From the NCBI RefSeq assembly GCF_040448685.1, contig NZ_CP159290.1, forward strand, positions 4,712,001 through 4,776,000: a DNA stretch of 64,000 nucleotides, written 5' to 3'. This document shows, piece by piece, positions 55,403 to 64,000 of this stretch. A program made the translations under genes and the position numbers. Origin of the DNA: Cellulosimicrobium sp. ES-005 (GTDB taxonomy: Bacteria > Actinomycetota > Actinomycetes > Actinomycetales > Cellulomonadaceae). How positions within the stretch are numbered: position 1 is the first letter of the stretch; the number at the start of each line of letters is the position of its first letter. The notes under the pieces were generated by a model. That model was not told the DNA's origin and did not search any database. It saw only the letters and a program-made list of their open reading frames with translations.

Positions 55403-56743
55403 TCAGAAGACCCAGCTGCACACCGGGGCGACCGGCCAGCCGAACGCCGCGCTCGCGCGGGCGAGCGCGCCGGGGGAGTGCTCGGTGACGAGCCCCGCCG
55501 CCGCGAGGGCCGCGAGCGAGGTCCCGCCGAGGTAGGCGGCGCCGAGCTCGCGCACGTCGAGCGAGAGGTCCGCGGCGTCCTCCGTCCGCTCGGCCACCGC
55601 GTCGCCGAACGCCGGCGCGCGCAGCCGCCAGCGGCCCGCGTTGTCCGGCAGGCGGTCGTCCGTCACGTGCACGACCAGGTCCACGTCCGCGGCGTAGCGG
55701 CGCGCGGCGAGCGCGGCCGGCACGTCCACCACCCGCACCCAGAGGTTGTCCGCGAGGCGCGGCGACGCCGAGCGCGGGTCCACGAGGAGGCTCGTCACGA
55801 CGTCGTCCACGGGCAGCATGAAGGGCGTCACCTCGTGCGTGAGGTCGAGGTCCGTGAGCACGCCCCACAGCGCGCGCGCCGCCGCGGCGTCCAGCGCGAC
55901 GACCTCGCCCGTGCTCACCGGACCGCGCGGGCCCGTGACCTCCCAGGACAGCTTGCGGTGGAACCGCGCGTACCCGCGCGGCTCGCCGTCGAGCTCGACG
56001 ATCGCGATCCGCGTCGGCTCGCGGTCCTTGCGCCACACCTTCGCGTCGTCCCAGAACGTGGCCTGGAGCTCGGGCGTCTCGCGCGTCGCCCAGCCCGGGC
56101 GGTTGATCCCCGCGCCCTGGCCCGTCGGGTCCGTGCCGGCGAGCTCGTGGAGCGTCGCGACGAGCTCCTCGTGCCGCGACCGGTCGGCGCGCTCGATGCG
56201 CACGGTGTGGCGGTCGGCGCCGGGGACGTCGCGCAGCGCGACCCCGCGCGGGACGGTGAGCCGGACGTCGTCCGCGGCCTTTCCGTAGCCGAAGCGCCCG
56301 TAGATCGCCGCCTCCGCGGCGAAGAGCGCCGAGAGGGGCTCGCCGCGCTCGCGGCACCGCGCGAGGTGCGTGTCGATCATCGCGCTGAGGATCCCGCGGC
56401 GGCGGTGCGCGGGGTGGACCCCCACCCACGTCAGTCCCGCGACCGGTGCGGTCGCCCCCGGCACCGGGAACCGCGCGAACGGGTACGACGCGTGCATCGC
56501 GACGAGGTCGCGGCGCACGGGGCGCGCGCCGTCGACGGGCGGCGCGTCGTCGACCTCGTGCTCGACCGTCACGCCGAGCGTGCGCTCCCACGTGAGCGGG
56601 AACGGGAGGTCGACGAGCTCGTCGACCTCGACCGGGGACGGGAACGTCGTCGTGTCCAGCTCCAGCACGTCGCGCAGGTCGGACGCGGAGAGAGGGACGA
56701 GCTCGTAGCCGTCGGGGAGGCGTGCGGGGCGGTGGTCGCTCAT
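55403..56743 (-). CDS. Eis-like GNAT N-acetyltransferase
   Basis: This 446-residue protein starts at ATG 56743 after AGGAGG. N-terminal GNAT with the acetyl-CoA loop VGVHPAHRRRGILSAMI, a second GNAT-like middle domain (EPRGYARFHRKLSW) and a C-terminal sterol-carrier-like domain ending in a terminal Phe (CSWVF). This three-domain layout with a C-terminal carboxylate is that of Eis acetyltransferases, which acetylate amines including aminoglycosides and protein lysines. The native substrate here is unknown. Confidence 0.9.
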   Translation of the reverse strand: MSDHRPARLPDGYELVPLSASDLRDVLELDTTTFPSPVEVDELVDLPFPLTWERTLGVTVEHEVDDAPPVDGARPVRRDLVAMHASYPFARFPVPGATAPVAGLTWVGVHPAHRRRGILSAMIDTHLARCRERGEPLSALFAAEAAIYGRFGYGKAADDVRLTVPRGVALRDVPGADRHTVRIERADRSRHEELVATLHELAGTDPTGQGAGINRPGWATRETPELQATFWDDAKVWRKDREPTRIAIVELDGEPRGYARFHRKLSWEVTGPRGPVSTGEVVALDAAAARALWGVLTDLDLTHEVTPFMLPVDDVVTSLLVDPRSASPRLADNLWVRVVDVPAALAARRYAADVDLVVHVTDDRLPDNAGRWRLRAPAFGDAVAERTEDAADLSLDVRELGAAYLGGTSLAALAAAGLVTEHSPGALARASAAFGWPVAPVCSWVF

Positions 56744-56809
56744 GGCCTCGATCCTCCTGTCTCGGCACGCGTCGCGCCAGGACAAATGCGGCGGCTAGGG
56801 TCGGGGACC

Positions 56810-57238
56810 ATGGCAGGGCTCGAGGCGGGACGCACGCACGGCCGGACGACGGGGCGCACCGCCGGCGCGGGCACGGAGACCGACCGCACGGCGCTCGCGG
56901 CCGAGTACGCGGGCGCCGTGCTCGCGCTCGTCCGGCGCATCCCGCCGGCGCGTGCCATGACGTACGGGCTCGTCGCGGAGATCGTCGCCGAGGCGCTGCA
57001 CCGCGGTGGCCCGCGCCAGGTCGGGCAGGTCCTCGCGGGATCGTCCGGCGTGGACGACGACGGCGCACCGGTCCCGTGGTGGCGCGTCGTCAACGCGGCC
57101 GGCTCCCCGCCGGCGCACCACCTCGACGCGGCGCTCACGGAGCTGCGCGCCGAGGGGTGCCCGCTGTCGCGCGACGGTCGCCGCGTCGACCTGCGCCGCG
57201 CGGTCTGGTTCCCCGAGGACGACACCCCCGGCCGTTGA
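56810..57238 (+). CDS. Alkyltransferase-like (ATL) DNA-binding protein
   Basis: This 142-residue protein starts at ATG 56810; TAGGGT lies 8 nt upstream. Its core is an MGMT C-terminal DNA-binding domain (RIPPARAMTYGLVAEIVAEA, GGPRQVGQVLAG). In place of the alkyl-acceptor motif PCHRV it has PWWRVVNAAG, so the nucleophilic Cys is Trp. That is the signature of ATL proteins, which bind O6-alkylguanine and hand it to nucleotide excision repair. The N-terminal 30 residues are low complexity. Confidence 0.88.
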   Translation: MAGLEAGRTHGRTTGRTAGAGTETDRTALAAEYAGAVLALVRRIPPARAMTYGLVAEIVAEALHRGGPRQVGQVLAGSSGVDDDGAPVPWWRVVNAAGSPPAHHLDAALTELRAEGCPLSRDGRRVDLRRAVWFPEDDTPGR

Positions 57239-57244
57239 GCGCTG

Positions 57245-57282
57245 GGTATCTGTCGTCGAGGCTCCGAGGGACGACAGATGCC
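57245..57282. terminator. Convergent hairpin between the ATL and LLM oxidoreductase genes
   Basis: A 13-bp stem (57245-57257 with 57270-57282, one G-U pair) with a 12-nt loop fills the 50-bp gap between convergent genes. Confidence 0.75.
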
Positions 57283-57288
57283 CCGCAC

Positions 57289-58338
57289 TCATCGCCGGGG
57301 TGGGGCCGCGAGGAGCGGGGCGAGCGTCTGCACGGCCGTCGCGTCACCCTGGACGAGGAGCGTCGTGACCGCGGTCTCGCGCCACGCGGCGAGGTCCCGG
57401 GCGATCTTCTCCGGCGGGCCGACGAGCGCGACGTCCTCGACCATCGCCGTCGGGACGGCGGCAGCCGCGAGGTCCTTGCGCCCGGCGAGGTAGTGCGCCT
57501 GGATCTCGTCGCACGCCTCGGCGTACCCGAGGCGGTCGAGCGCGTCGCGGTGGAAGTTCGCGCCCTTGGCGCCCATGCCGCCCACGTAGAGCGCGAGGAA
57601 CGGGCGCACCTGGTCCGCGGCCTGCTCGACGTGCTCGCGCACGACGACGGGCACCGTCGCGCTCACCTCGAACGCGGCCTCGGGGGAGCGCTCGGGGGCG
57701 CGGCGCGCGAAGCCGTCGGCGAGGAGCTCGCGGAACGTCGCGTCCATGCGGGGCGAGTAGAAGAGCGGGAGCCACCCGTCGGCGATCTCGGCCGCGAGCG
57801 CGACGTTCTTGGGGCCCTCCGCGGCGAGGTGGATCGGGAGGTCCGCGCGCAGCGGGTGCACGGTCGAGCGCAAGGGCTTGCCGAGTCCCGTGCCCGCGCC
57901 CTCGGGCAGGGGGAGCGGGTAGTGCGGTCCGGACGACGTCACGGGTGCCTCGCGGCGCAGCACGTCGCGCACGACCTGCACGTACTCGCGCGTGCGGGCG
58001 AGCGGGCGGGCGTACGGCTGCCCGTACCAGCCCTCCACGACCTGCGGGCCCGAGACGCCGAGCCCGAGGACGAACCGGCCACCGGAGAGGTGGTCCATCG
58101 TCAGGGCGGCCATCGCGGTGGCCGTCGGGGTGCGGGCGGAGAGCTGCGCGACGGCGGTCCCCAGCCGGATCCGGGAGGTGCGCGAGCCCCACCACGCGAG
58201 CGGCGTGAAGGCGTCGGAGCCGTAGGCCTCCGCCGTCCACACCGAGTCGACCCCCAGGCGGTCCGCCGCGACGATCGCGTCCTGGATGCCGTCCGGGGGA
58301 CCGGCCGACCAGTAGCCGGTGTGGATGCCGAGACGCAT
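57289..58338 (-). CDS. LLM-class F420-dependent oxidoreductase
   Basis: This 349-residue luciferase-like TIM barrel starts at ATG 58338 after GGAGGAG. It has MRLGIHTGYW, WTAEAYGSDAFTPLAWWGS, RIRLGTAVAQLSARTPTATA, MDHLSGGRFVLGLGVSGPQV and a C-terminal VGPPEKIARDLAAW. These match the F420-dependent LLM subfamily. Cofactor F420 is inferred from the family. The substrate is unknown. Confidence 0.9.
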   Translation of the reverse strand: MRLGIHTGYWSAGPPDGIQDAIVAADRLGVDSVWTAEAYGSDAFTPLAWWGSRTSRIRLGTAVAQLSARTPTATAMAALTMDHLSGGRFVLGLGVSGPQVVEGWYGQPYARPLARTREYVQVVRDVLRREAPVTSSGPHYPLPLPEGAGTGLGKPLRSTVHPLRADLPIHLAAEGPKNVALAAEIADGWLPLFYSPRMDATFRELLADGFARRAPERSPEAAFEVSATVPVVVREHVEQAADQVRPFLALYVGGMGAKGANFHRDALDRLGYAEACDEIQAHYLAGRKDLAAAAVPTAMVEDVALVGPPEKIARDLAAWRETAVTTLLVQGDATAVQTLAPLLAAPPRR

Positions 58339-58598
58339 GCGGGCTCCTCCTCGTCGAGGGTCGTCGTACGGGTGCGCCCGCGTACCGGGCACCGGCGGCG
58401 TGCCGGGGCGTCGAGCGCGGGGACGGGACGCGGGCGGTACCCGGTCGCGTGCCGGGCAGGGGTATCCGGTACGCGGAGTCTCGGGTACCGCCCGGCTCCA
58501 GAGTAGCCGATCCGCCGCCGGGCGCGGGTGCGCCCCGGTCGCGGCCGCACCGGTCGGCCGGGCCGCGGCACGACAGCGCGGCACGTCGGGGCCGAGGG

Positions 58599-59615
58599 TC
58601 AGCGGCGCGCTCGGTCGGCGAGGGTGTTGAGGAGTGCCGCCGCGGTCCCGGCGTCGTCGACCGTGACGACGAGCGCGCGGCCTCCCGTGCGCTCGACGCG
58701 CAGCGACTCGCCGGCCCGGACGACGACGCCGACCGCGCCGCCCCGGCCGGCGCGCCAGCCCCAGCCGCCGAAGTCGCGCAGCGGAGAGACGTCGACGACG
58801 TCGGCCCGCACGACCTCGTCCGCGGGGACGCGCGTGCGAGGGAACCCCAGGGTCGACCGGACCGACAGCCCGCCCTCGTCCACGCGCACGACCCACGACA
58901 TCATCGCGGCGAGCAGCAGCCCCAGGACGACCGGCACGAGGAGGAGCGCCCACTCGCGCAGGACGAGCGCCAGGACCGTGGTGAGGACGATCGCGCCCAT
59001 CGCGACGAGCACCGTCGGCCCACCGCTCACGCGCCCGACCCACGCGGCCCGCTCGCCCGGTCGGAGCGCGACCCGGGGCGCGTCGGCGGGGACCCCGGCG
59101 TCGGTCGGGGCCGGGCGGTCGCCCGGCACCAGCGCCCCGACCGCGACGCCCACGAGGAGCCCGACGCCCAGCGCGATCGCCGTGACGGGGCCCAGGCCGC
59201 CGACGTCGCGCGCGTCGGCGAGGCCGCGCTGGATCCAGAGCGACCCGAGGCTGAGGGCCGCGAGCATGACCGGCAGCCCGACGGTGACTCCCGCGGCGAC
59301 CCGCCGGTTCGCGGCCGACCGCCCGAGGAACGCCGTCATCGCGGCGAACCCCGCGGAGGCGACGAGTCCCAGGGCCGCGCTCCCCGCGACGGCCGCACCG
59401 AGCGACGCGAAGCCGTCGGCGCCGCTCGTGCCCCAGTGGATCGCCACGGGGTCCGGGAGGTCCGCCGACCAGCTCAACGCGACGATCGCCGCGACCACGG
59501 TGACGACCGCCCCCGCGGCGCCGACGAGGAGCGCGAGGGCACGGTGGTCGTCCGGGCGCGGGCGACCGTCCTCGGTCGGTCGTCCGGGGGAGCGGCGCGG
59601 GGCGGCTCGGGTCAT
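58599..59615 (-). CDS. DUF1648-type membrane protein downstream of a GntR regulator
   Basis: This 338-residue protein starts at ATG 59615, overlapping the gntR stop by 4 bp. The DUF1648 motif [20 protein letters not shown] follows the first helix. About seven hydrophobic helices are visible (around 26-50, 68-95, 103-125, 143-163, 200-218, 220-242). The C-terminal part has beta-strand character ([20 protein letters not shown]). GntR/YtrA regulators are often paired with such proteins, and SdpI-like DUF1648 proteins can confer immunity to membrane-active peptides. The role here is not shown. Confidence 0.85.
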   Translation of the reverse strand: MTRAAPRRSPGRPTEDGRPRPDDHRALALLVGAAGAVVTVVAAIVALSWSADLPDPVAIHWGTSGADGFASLGAAVAGSAALGLVASAGFAAMTAFLGRSAANRRVAAGVTVGLPVMLAALSLGSLWIQRGLADARDVGGLGPVTAIALGVGLLVGVAVGALVPGDRPAPTDAGVPADAPRVALRPGERAAWVGRVSGGPTVLVAMGAIVLTTVLALVLREWALLLVPVVLGLLLAAMMSWVVRVDEGGLSVRSTLGFPRTRVPADEVVRADVVDVSPLRDFGGWGWRAGRGGAVGVVVRAGESLRVERTGGRALVVTVDDAGTAAALLNTLADRARR

Positions 59616-59965
59616 CGGAGGGCCTCCTTCACGAGGGTCAGGACGGTCTCGGGCGGCAGGGCGAGCGCGCGGGCCTCGGCCGCGACGCGGTCCACCGCCG
59701 ACCGCAGCGACGCGAGGTCGACGGCGGGCGGCGCGTTGACGACGGCGCCGCGCCCGCGGCGGAGGTCGACGAGGCCCTCGTCGCGCAGCTCCTGGTAGGC
59801 GCGCAGCACGGTGTGCACGTTGACGTCCAGCGCCTCCGCGAGCTCGCGGGCCGCGGGGAGCCGCTCGCCCGGGGCGAGCCGCCCCTGGACGACGCCGAGG
59901 CGCACCTGGGCGACGAGCTGCGCGAACAGCGGCTCGTCGGCCTGCGGGTCGATGCGGAACATCAC
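59612..59965 (-). CDS. GntR-family (YtrA subfamily) transcriptional regulator
   Basis: This 117-residue regulator starts at GTG 59965 or ATG 59962. A winged helix-turn-helix fills most of it: [39 protein letters not shown] and [20 protein letters not shown], with a short C-terminal dimer helix, as in YtrA. A 9-bp perfect inverted repeat at 59979-60001 lies between the -35 and -10 and immediately upstream of the start, so autorepression is likely. There is no ribosome binding site, and the -10 TAGACT lies 6 nt before the GTG, so the mRNA is probably leaderless. Confidence 0.93.
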   Translation of the reverse strand: MMFRIDPQADEPLFAQLVAQVRLGVVQGRLAPGERLPAARELAEALDVNVHTVLRAYQELRDEGLVDLRRGRGAVVNAPPAVDLASLRSAVDRVAAEARALALPPETVLTLVKEALR

Positions 59966-59971
59966 GAGCCC

Positions 59972-60002
59972 AGTCTAGTTGTTCTAGCGAAACTAGAACA
60001 AT
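59972..60002 (-). promoter_or_regulatory. GntR (YtrA-type) operator and overlapping promoter
   Basis: Inverted repeat TTGTTCTAG-N5-CTAGAACAA (59979-60001) is perfect over 9 bp per arm. On the minus strand TTGTTC serves as -35 and TAGACT (59972-59977) as -10, 18 bp apart, followed by 6 nt and GTG. The operator covers the promoter, consistent with autorepression of gntR and the membrane protein gene. Confidence 0.75.
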
Positions 60003-60057
60003 ATGGTCCGACGAGAGGGCCGCCGTCGTGCCCGACGGCGGCCCCGTGCCCGTGCGC

Positions 60058-60687
60058 TCAGATGACGTACTCGATGAGGAGCGACGGGTCCTCGACGGCG
60101 TCCCGCGCCGCGGGCGCGCCCGCGGGCATCCGGACCGTCGCCGGGACCCCGACCGCGACCGCGCCGGCCGGCACGTCCTTGACGACGACGGCGTTGGCCC
60201 CCACCTGCACGTCGTCGCCGACCCACACCGGCCCGAGGATCTTCGCCCCCGCCCCGACGACGACGCGGTCCCCGAGCGTCGGGTGCCGCTTGCCGCGCTT
60301 CATCGACCGCCCGCCGAGCGTCGACGTGTGGAAGAGCACGACGTCGTCGCCGACGACGGCCGTCTCGCCCACGACGACCCCCATGCCGTGGTCGATGAAC
60401 AGGCGTCGGCCGATGCGCGCGCCGGGATGGATCTCCACACCGGTCAGCGCGCGCGCCACCTGCGACACGAGACGCGCCGGCAGGCGCAGCAGGGGCTCGC
60501 GCCACATGCGGTGCGCGAGCCGGTAGGCCCACACGGCGTGCACGCCCGGGTACGCCAGCGCGACCTCGAGGCGGCTGCGGGCGGCGGGGTCCCGCCGTCG
60601 GGCCGCCTCGAGGTCCTCGCCGAGCACGCGCGCGAACCGGCGCAGCCGGTAGCCGACCGCGCGGTGGTGGGGTCGAGGGTCGGTCAC
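60058..60687 (-). CDS. cysE: Serine O-acetyltransferase
   Basis: This 209-residue enzyme starts at GTG 60687, one base after the cysK stop. The left-handed beta-helix of hexapeptide repeats contains [20 protein letters not shown] (catalytic His/Asp), [40 protein letters not shown] and [20 protein letters not shown]. It makes O-acetylserine for CysK. The C-terminus ends Ile, as needed for binding into the CysK active site in cysteine synthase complexes. It is the second gene of the cysK-cysE operon. Confidence 0.96.
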   Translation of the reverse strand: MTDPRPHHRAVGYRLRRFARVLGEDLEAARRRDPAARSRLEVALAYPGVHAVWAYRLAHRMWREPLLRLPARLVSQVARALTGVEIHPGARIGRRLFIDHGMGVVVGETAVVGDDVVLFHTSTLGGRSMKRGKRHPTLGDRVVVGAGAKILGPVWVGDDVQVGANAVVVKDVPAGAVAVGVPATVRMPAGAPAARDAVEDPSLLIEYVI

Positions 60688-60688
60688 G

Positions 60689-61624
60689 TCAGTCCAGCAG
60701 GTCGGAGTACAGGATCGTCGAGAGGTAGCGCTCGCCGAAGTCCGGCACGACAGTGACGATGAGCTTGCCCTTGTTCTCGGGGCGCTTGGCGAGCTGGATC
60801 GCGGCCTCGATGGCCGCACCCGACGAGATGCCCACGAGGAGGCCCTCCTCCTTGGCCGCGGCGCGCGCGGTCGCGACCGCGGTCTCGGCGTCGATGTCGA
60901 TGACCTCGTCGTAGACCTCGCGGTCCAGGATGTCGGGCACGAAGTTCGCACCGAGACCCTGGATCTTGTGCGGCCCGGGCTGGCCGCCGTTGAGGATGGG
61001 GGACTCGGCCGGCTCGACCGCGACGATCCTCACCTCGGGCTTGCGCTCCTTGAGCACCTGCCCGACGCCGGAGATCGTGCCGCCGGTGCCGATGCCGGAC
61101 ACGACGATGTCGACCTCGCCGTCCGTGTCGGCCCAGATCTCCTCGGCGGTCGTGCGGCGGTGGACGTCCACGTTCGCCGGGTTGGCGAACTGGCGCGCCA
61201 GGATGGCGCCCGGGCGCTCCGCGGCGATCCGCTCGGCGGCCGCGACGGCCCCCTTCATGCCCTCCGAGCCCGGGGTGAGGACGAGCTCGGCGCCGTAGGC
61301 GCGCAGGAGCGCGCGGCGCTCCTTCGACATGGTCTCCGGCATGGCGAGCACGACGTTGTAGCCGCGGGCCGCGCCGACCCACGCCAGCGCGATGCCGGTG
61401 TTGCCCGACGTGCCCTCGACGATCGTCCCACCCGGCTGGAGCTCGCCCGACGCCTCGGCGGCATCGATGATCGAGACGCCGATGCGGTCCTTGACCGAGT
61501 TCGCCGGGTTGTAGAACTCGAGCTTCGCGACGACCGTGGCCTCGAGGCCCTCGGTGAGCCGGTTCAGGCGCACGAGGGGCGTGTTGCCGATGAGCTTCGT
61601 GGCGTCGTCGTAGATGCGTGCCAT
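60689..61624 (-). CDS. cysK: Cysteine synthase A (O-acetylserine sulfhydrylase)
   Basis: This 311-residue PLP enzyme starts at ATG 61624 after GAGGAAG. It has [12 protein letters not shown], the PLP-Lys in [24 protein letters not shown], phosphate loop [10 protein letters not shown] and [11 protein letters not shown]. It makes cysteine from O-acetylserine and sulfide. It is preceded by a 283-bp leader that contains a Cys-codon-rich mini-gene (61825-61908) and hairpins, so it is likely controlled by cysteine supply. It is followed directly by cysE. Confidence 0.97.
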   Translation of the reverse strand: MARIYDDATKLIGNTPLVRLNRLTEGLEATVVAKLEFYNPANSVKDRIGVSIIDAAEASGELQPGGTIVEGTSGNTGIALAWVGAARGYNVVLAMPETMSKERRALLRAYGAELVLTPGSEGMKGAVAAAERIAAERPGAILARQFANPANVDVHRRTTAEEIWADTDGEVDIVVSGIGTGGTISGVGQVLKERKPEVRIVAVEPAESPILNGGQPGPHKIQGLGANFVPDILDREVYDEVIDIDAETAVATARAAAKEEGLLVGISSGAAIEAAIQLAKRPENKGKLIVTVVPDFGERYLSTILYSDLLD

Positions 61625-61642
61625 GTCTTCCTCTTCTGTCGA

Positions 61643-61735
61643 CGGCTCGGGGTGAGCCGGGGTGGGGGTACCGATCAGGGGACGTGGGCCGACGCGGTCC
61701 GTGACCAGGATGCCCAGCGTCTCGCGGGGACGCTG
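61643..61735 (-). promoter_or_regulatory. Hairpins in the cysK leader between the leader peptide and cysK
   Basis: Two small perfect hairpins lie in the 200-bp gap: CGGCTC/GAGCCG (61643-61659, ending about 19 nt before the ATG, near the ribosome binding site) and CAGCGTC/GACGCTG (61715-61735). Either could change with ribosome position on the leader ORF. Neither is a classical terminator with a U-tract. Confidence 0.4.
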
Positions 61736-61824
61736 CGGGCGCACGGGCGCGACGGCGGGGGTGGGCTCGTGCGGACGGGGCGGCCTGATGCGGCGCGGAG
61801 CTGCGCGGGGTCGGCGGCGGGTCG

Positions 61825-61908
61825 TCAGCGACAGCCGAGACAGCGACAACAGGAGACGCGCGACACGGCGCGGTGCAGCGGTGCGGGACGCGCGATCGTC
61901 GCGGTCAT
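61825..61908 (-). CDS. Cysteine-codon leader peptide of the cysK-cysE operon
   Basis: This 27-codon ORF starts at ATG 61908 with a strong AGGAGGAGCGAGGA just upstream and ends at TGA 61825-61827. The peptide ends SCCRCLGCR, with four Cys in its last eight residues. All four Cys codons are TGT, whereas annotated genes here overwhelmingly use TGC. It lies 200 nt before cysK and downstream of a plausible promoter (61981-62010). Cys-rich short ORFs upstream of cysteine genes act as cysteine-responsive attenuators in mycobacteria, so this is most likely a stalling leader peptide sensing charged tRNA-Cys. It is too short to be found by normal gene calling. Confidence 0.72.
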   Translation of the reverse strand: MTATIARPAPLHRAVSRVSCCRCLGCR

Positions 61909-61980
61909 TCCTCGCTCCTCCTGGTCGGTCGCGCCGCGGGTGCCCGACGGTCCGGGCGTGCGGGCAGCGCGTGTGCCCCG

Positions 61981-62010
61981 AGGCTATCGGTCCGCGTCGG
62001 GACCCTGCAA
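61981..62010 (-). promoter_or_regulatory. Promoter of the cysK-cysE operon
   Basis: -35 TTGCAG (62005-62010) and -10 TAGCCT (61981-61986) are spaced 18 bp apart on the minus strand. The predicted start near 61974 gives a leader of about 350 nt containing the Cys leader peptide. Confidence 0.55.
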
Positions 62011-62146
62011 CGCCGTCCACGAGACGGTCGTCCGGCCCGTGGACGGTCGTGTGCGGGCGAGACGACGACGGGCGCCCCGCCGGCCTGGCGGGACGCCCGT
62101 CGTGACGTGCGGGAGCGACGGTCGGGACGGAGCCCGAGCAGTCCGG

Positions 62147-62217
62147 AGCGGGCGACGGGAATCGAACCCGCGTAGCCAGTTTGGAAGACTGGGGCTCTAC
62201 CATTGAGCTACGCCCGC
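62147..62217 (-). tRNA. tRNA-Gly (anticodon TCC)
   Basis: Cloverleaf on the minus strand: acceptor GCGGGCG/CGCCCGC, D-arm AGCTCAATGGTAGAGC, anticodon stem-loop CAGTCTTCCAAACTG with TCC, T-arm GGGTTCGATTCCC. Length 71 nt. CCA is not encoded. Confidence 0.95.
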
Positions 62218-62376
62218 GCGGGCCGTGGAACCGCGGCCCGGGCTCCTCGGCAGGAGGAGCGAGGGCCGGCGCGGCGCCGACCTGCGGCCGCAACCTTAGC
62301 AAACGTCGGTGGCGCGGACGTGCCGCCCACCTGCGGAAGCGGTCGCGCGCCGACGAGGACGACCCGCTCCCGCCAG

Positions 62377-62382
62377 TACACT
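62377..62382 (+). promoter_or_regulatory. -10 element TACACT for tRNA-Pro
   Basis: TACACT lies about 29 bp before the tRNA-Pro 5' end. The -35 is not clear. Confidence 0.35.
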
Positions 62383-62410
62383 TGCCCTGGCCCGCCGCCG
62401 CAGCGGGCGA

Positions 62411-62486
<76 letters not shown>

Positions 62487-62569
62487 TTCGCGCGGCGCCC
62501 CTCCGGGGGCGTCGTGGGGCGTCGACGACGTCCGGGCCGCGTCGACGGCCTCGTCCTCGAGAGGTGCCC

Positions 62570-63526
62570 GTGACCTTGTCCACGCCCGCGGCCGGACCCG
62601 CGACCCGCGTCACCCTCGCGGCGCTGGTCGCCGCGGGCAGCGGCGCCGTGCTGTCGCTCCAGGGGCGCCTCAACGGCGACCTCGCCGCGGCGGGGACCGG
62701 CCCCGTCGTCGCCGCCTGGCTCTCCTACGTCGGGACCCTCCTCGCGACCGTGCTCGTCGTGCTCGTCCGCCGGCGCGCCCGGTCCACGCTCGACGTCCTG
62801 CGCGCCTCCGCGTCCTGGTGGTGGTTCGCGGTCGGGCTGTGCAGCGTCCCGATCGTCGTCGCCATGGCCGCCGGGGTCCCGCTCGTCGGCGTCGCCGTCG
62901 CGTCGGTGTGCTCGGTCGCGGGCCAGACGGTCGCCGGTCTCGCGCTCGACGCGCGCGGCGTCGGCCTCCCCGCGCCGCTGCGGCTCACGCCGCGCCGGGC
63001 CGCCGCCGGCGTCGCGGCGCTCGTGGGTCTGGGTGTCGCGGTGCTCGGCGGCGCGACGACCGACGCGGGGTGGGGCGCCGTCCTCGCTGGGGTCGCGCTC
63101 TTCGTCGGCGGCGCGGTCCTGTGCGGGCAGCAGGCCGGGAACGGCCGGGTCGCGCAGCTCACCGGCGACCCGGTCGTCGCGACGCTCACCTCGGTCACGG
63201 GCGGGCTCGTGGGCATCTCCGTCGTCTGCGCGCTGGCCGCCGTCCTCGGCGGGCTCGACGGCGTCGCGCTCCCCGGGCGGTGGTGGCTCTACCTCGGCGG
63301 CCCGTTGGGGACGCTCGTCACCGTGGCGGCCGCGTACGCGGTGCGCCACCTCGGCACGTTCGTCCTCACGCTGACGGTCGTCGGCGGCCAGATGGTCATG
63401 GCCGTGCTGCTCGACGTGCTCGGCGTCGTCGGGCTGCGGTGGCAGACCGTCGTCGCGACCGCCGTCGTCGGGCTCGCGGTCCTGCTGGTGGTCCAGCGTC
63501 GCCCGGGCGCTCGCTCATCGGCCTGA
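62570..63526 (+). CDS. DMT-superfamily transporter (DUF606/YdcZ-like)
   Basis: This 318-residue integral membrane protein starts at GTG 62570 after GAGAGGTG. About ten hydrophobic helices are arranged as two similar halves ([21 protein letters not shown] and [20 protein letters not shown] are the repeated first loops). The Q-G-R-x-N / Q-x-x-N-G-R motifs match DUF606 (YdcZ) transporters of the drug/metabolite superfamily. The substrate is unknown. It is a single gene between tRNA-Pro and tig. Confidence 0.88.
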   Translation: MTLSTPAAGPATRVTLAALVAAGSGAVLSLQGRLNGDLAAAGTGPVVAAWLSYVGTLLATVLVVLVRRRARSTLDVLRASASWWWFAVGLCSVPIVVAMAAGVPLVGVAVASVCSVAGQTVAGLALDARGVGLPAPLRLTPRRAAAGVAALVGLGVAVLGGATTDAGWGAVLAGVALFVGGAVLCGQQAGNGRVAQLTGDPVVATLTSVTGGLVGISVVCALAAVLGGLDGVALPGRWWLYLGGPLGTLVTVAAAYAVRHLGTFVLTLTVVGGQMVMAVLLDVLGVVGLRWQTVVATAVVGLAVLLVVQRRPGARSSA

Positions 63527-63635
63527 CCACGACGCTTGACCGCTCGCGTACGATAGGACGGTTGCCCGTACGTCCGCGTGCGGAGCCGTCCCCGGCCGCA
63601 CGCCGGCCCGCCCCGATCAGTTGGAGACCATCGAA

Positions 63636-64000
63636 GTGAAGAGCGCCGTCGAGACCCTGGACCCCACCAAGGTCAAGCTGACCGTCGAGGTGGAGTACGA
63701 CGAGCTCAAGCCGAGCATCGAGCACGCCTACAAGCACATCGCGGAGCAGGTGAACATCCCCGGCTTCCGCAAGGGCAAGGTCCCGCCGCGCGTGATCGAC
63801 CAGCGCGTCGGCTGGGGCGCCGTCATCGAGCACGCCGTCAACGACGGCCTCTCGGGCTTCTACCGCCAGGCCGCCAGCGAGGAGAGCCTGCGCCCGCTCG
63901 GCCAGCCCGAGGTCGAGGTCACCGAGATCCCGGCGAAGGCCGGCGAGGGCCAGCTGGTCTTCACCGCCGAGGTCGAGGTGCGCCCCGAGATCACGCTGCC
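63636..64000 (+). CDS. tig: Trigger factor, N-terminal part (runs off the window)
   Basis: The first 121 codons from GTG 63636, with GGAG upstream, are present. Ribosome-binding domain [19 protein letters not shown] with the signature [18 protein letters not shown]. Trigger factor is the ribosome-associated chaperone and prolyl isomerase. The gene is cut by the window end within the N-terminal domain. In actinobacteria clpP and clpX usually follow. Confidence 0.96.
   Translation, partial: MKSAVETLDPTKVKLTVEVEYDELKPSIEHAYKHIAEQVNIPGFRKGKVPPRVIDQRVGWGAVIEHAVNDGLSGFYRQAASEESLRPLGQPEVEVTEIPAKAGEGQLVFTAEVEVRPEITL

Overview
The window comes from a high-GC actinobacterium. The best fit is Micrococcales of the Cellulomonadaceae/Promicromonosporaceae type (Cellulosimicrobium, Cellulomonas or Isoptericola-like). 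This is inferred from the very high third-position GC, abundant GTG starts, a PknG-GlnX-GlnH signalling operon, F420-dependent and mycothiol-type enzymes, and a secreted cellulase/xylanase cluster (GH9, GH10, GH6, GH48, each with a CBM2). It looks like ordinary chromosome. I see no transposase, integrase, phage gene or CRISPR array.

Layout. Bases 1-7538 (minus strand) are one tightly overlapped operon: TelA-like protein, unknown protein, CbbX-type AAA ATPase, GlnX, lipoprotein GlnH, coiled-coil protein, and the N-terminus of PknG. Bases 7844-9309 hold a degenerate SDR, a PPOX/F420 protein and a small unknown gene. Bases 9686-21540 hold tRNA-Arg, a first pair of dynamin-like GTPases, an SSB, EttA, a kinase-like phosphotransferase, a second paralogous GTPase pair and a thioesterase. 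Bases 21598-39335 are the plant-cell-wall island: GH9 cellulase, NAD(P)-binding SDR, topoisomerase IB, an anchored unknown protein, GH10 xylanase, GH6 and GH48 exocellulases, a LacI repressor, and a sugar-sensor-like protein fused to PAS and a dead GGDEF domain. Bases 39380-46640 hold TesB, truncated haemoglobin, PTS enzyme I with a stand-alone EIIB, MscS and MalQ. Bases 46871-59965 hold PepN, a Rv2466c-like mycothiol nitroreductase, a proline-rich membrane protein, an M13 peptidase, RpiB, Nei, an Eis-like acetyltransferase, an alkyltransferase-like protein, an LLM oxidoreductase, and a GntR-membrane protein pair. Bases 60058-64000 hold cysE-cysK with a Cys-codon leader peptide, tRNA-Gly, tRNA-Pro, a DMT-type transporter and the start of trigger factor.

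How the genes work together. The cellulases form a classical free-enzyme set: a GH9 with CBM3c, a non-reducing-end GH6, a reducing-end GH48, and a xylanase. Three of the four (GH9, GH6, GH48) carry a GAAACGTTTC-type palindrome 93-115 bp upstream of their starts. Each copy is buried in the 3' end of the neighbouring gene, and a LacI repressor lies in the same island. The xylanase has a different palindrome (TCGATATCGATATCGA). The first operon is an extended amino-acid sensing system (GlnH-GlnX to PknG). The cysteine operon appears to carry its own translational attenuator.

Most worth a second look: the rare-codon Cys leader peptide before cysK-cysE; the operator set and the LacI-like/PAS/degenerate-GGDEF sensor in the cellulase island; the duplicated dynamin-like GTPase pairs; the enlarged PknG operon; and a recurrent -10-N6-start arrangement implying many leaderless mRNAs.
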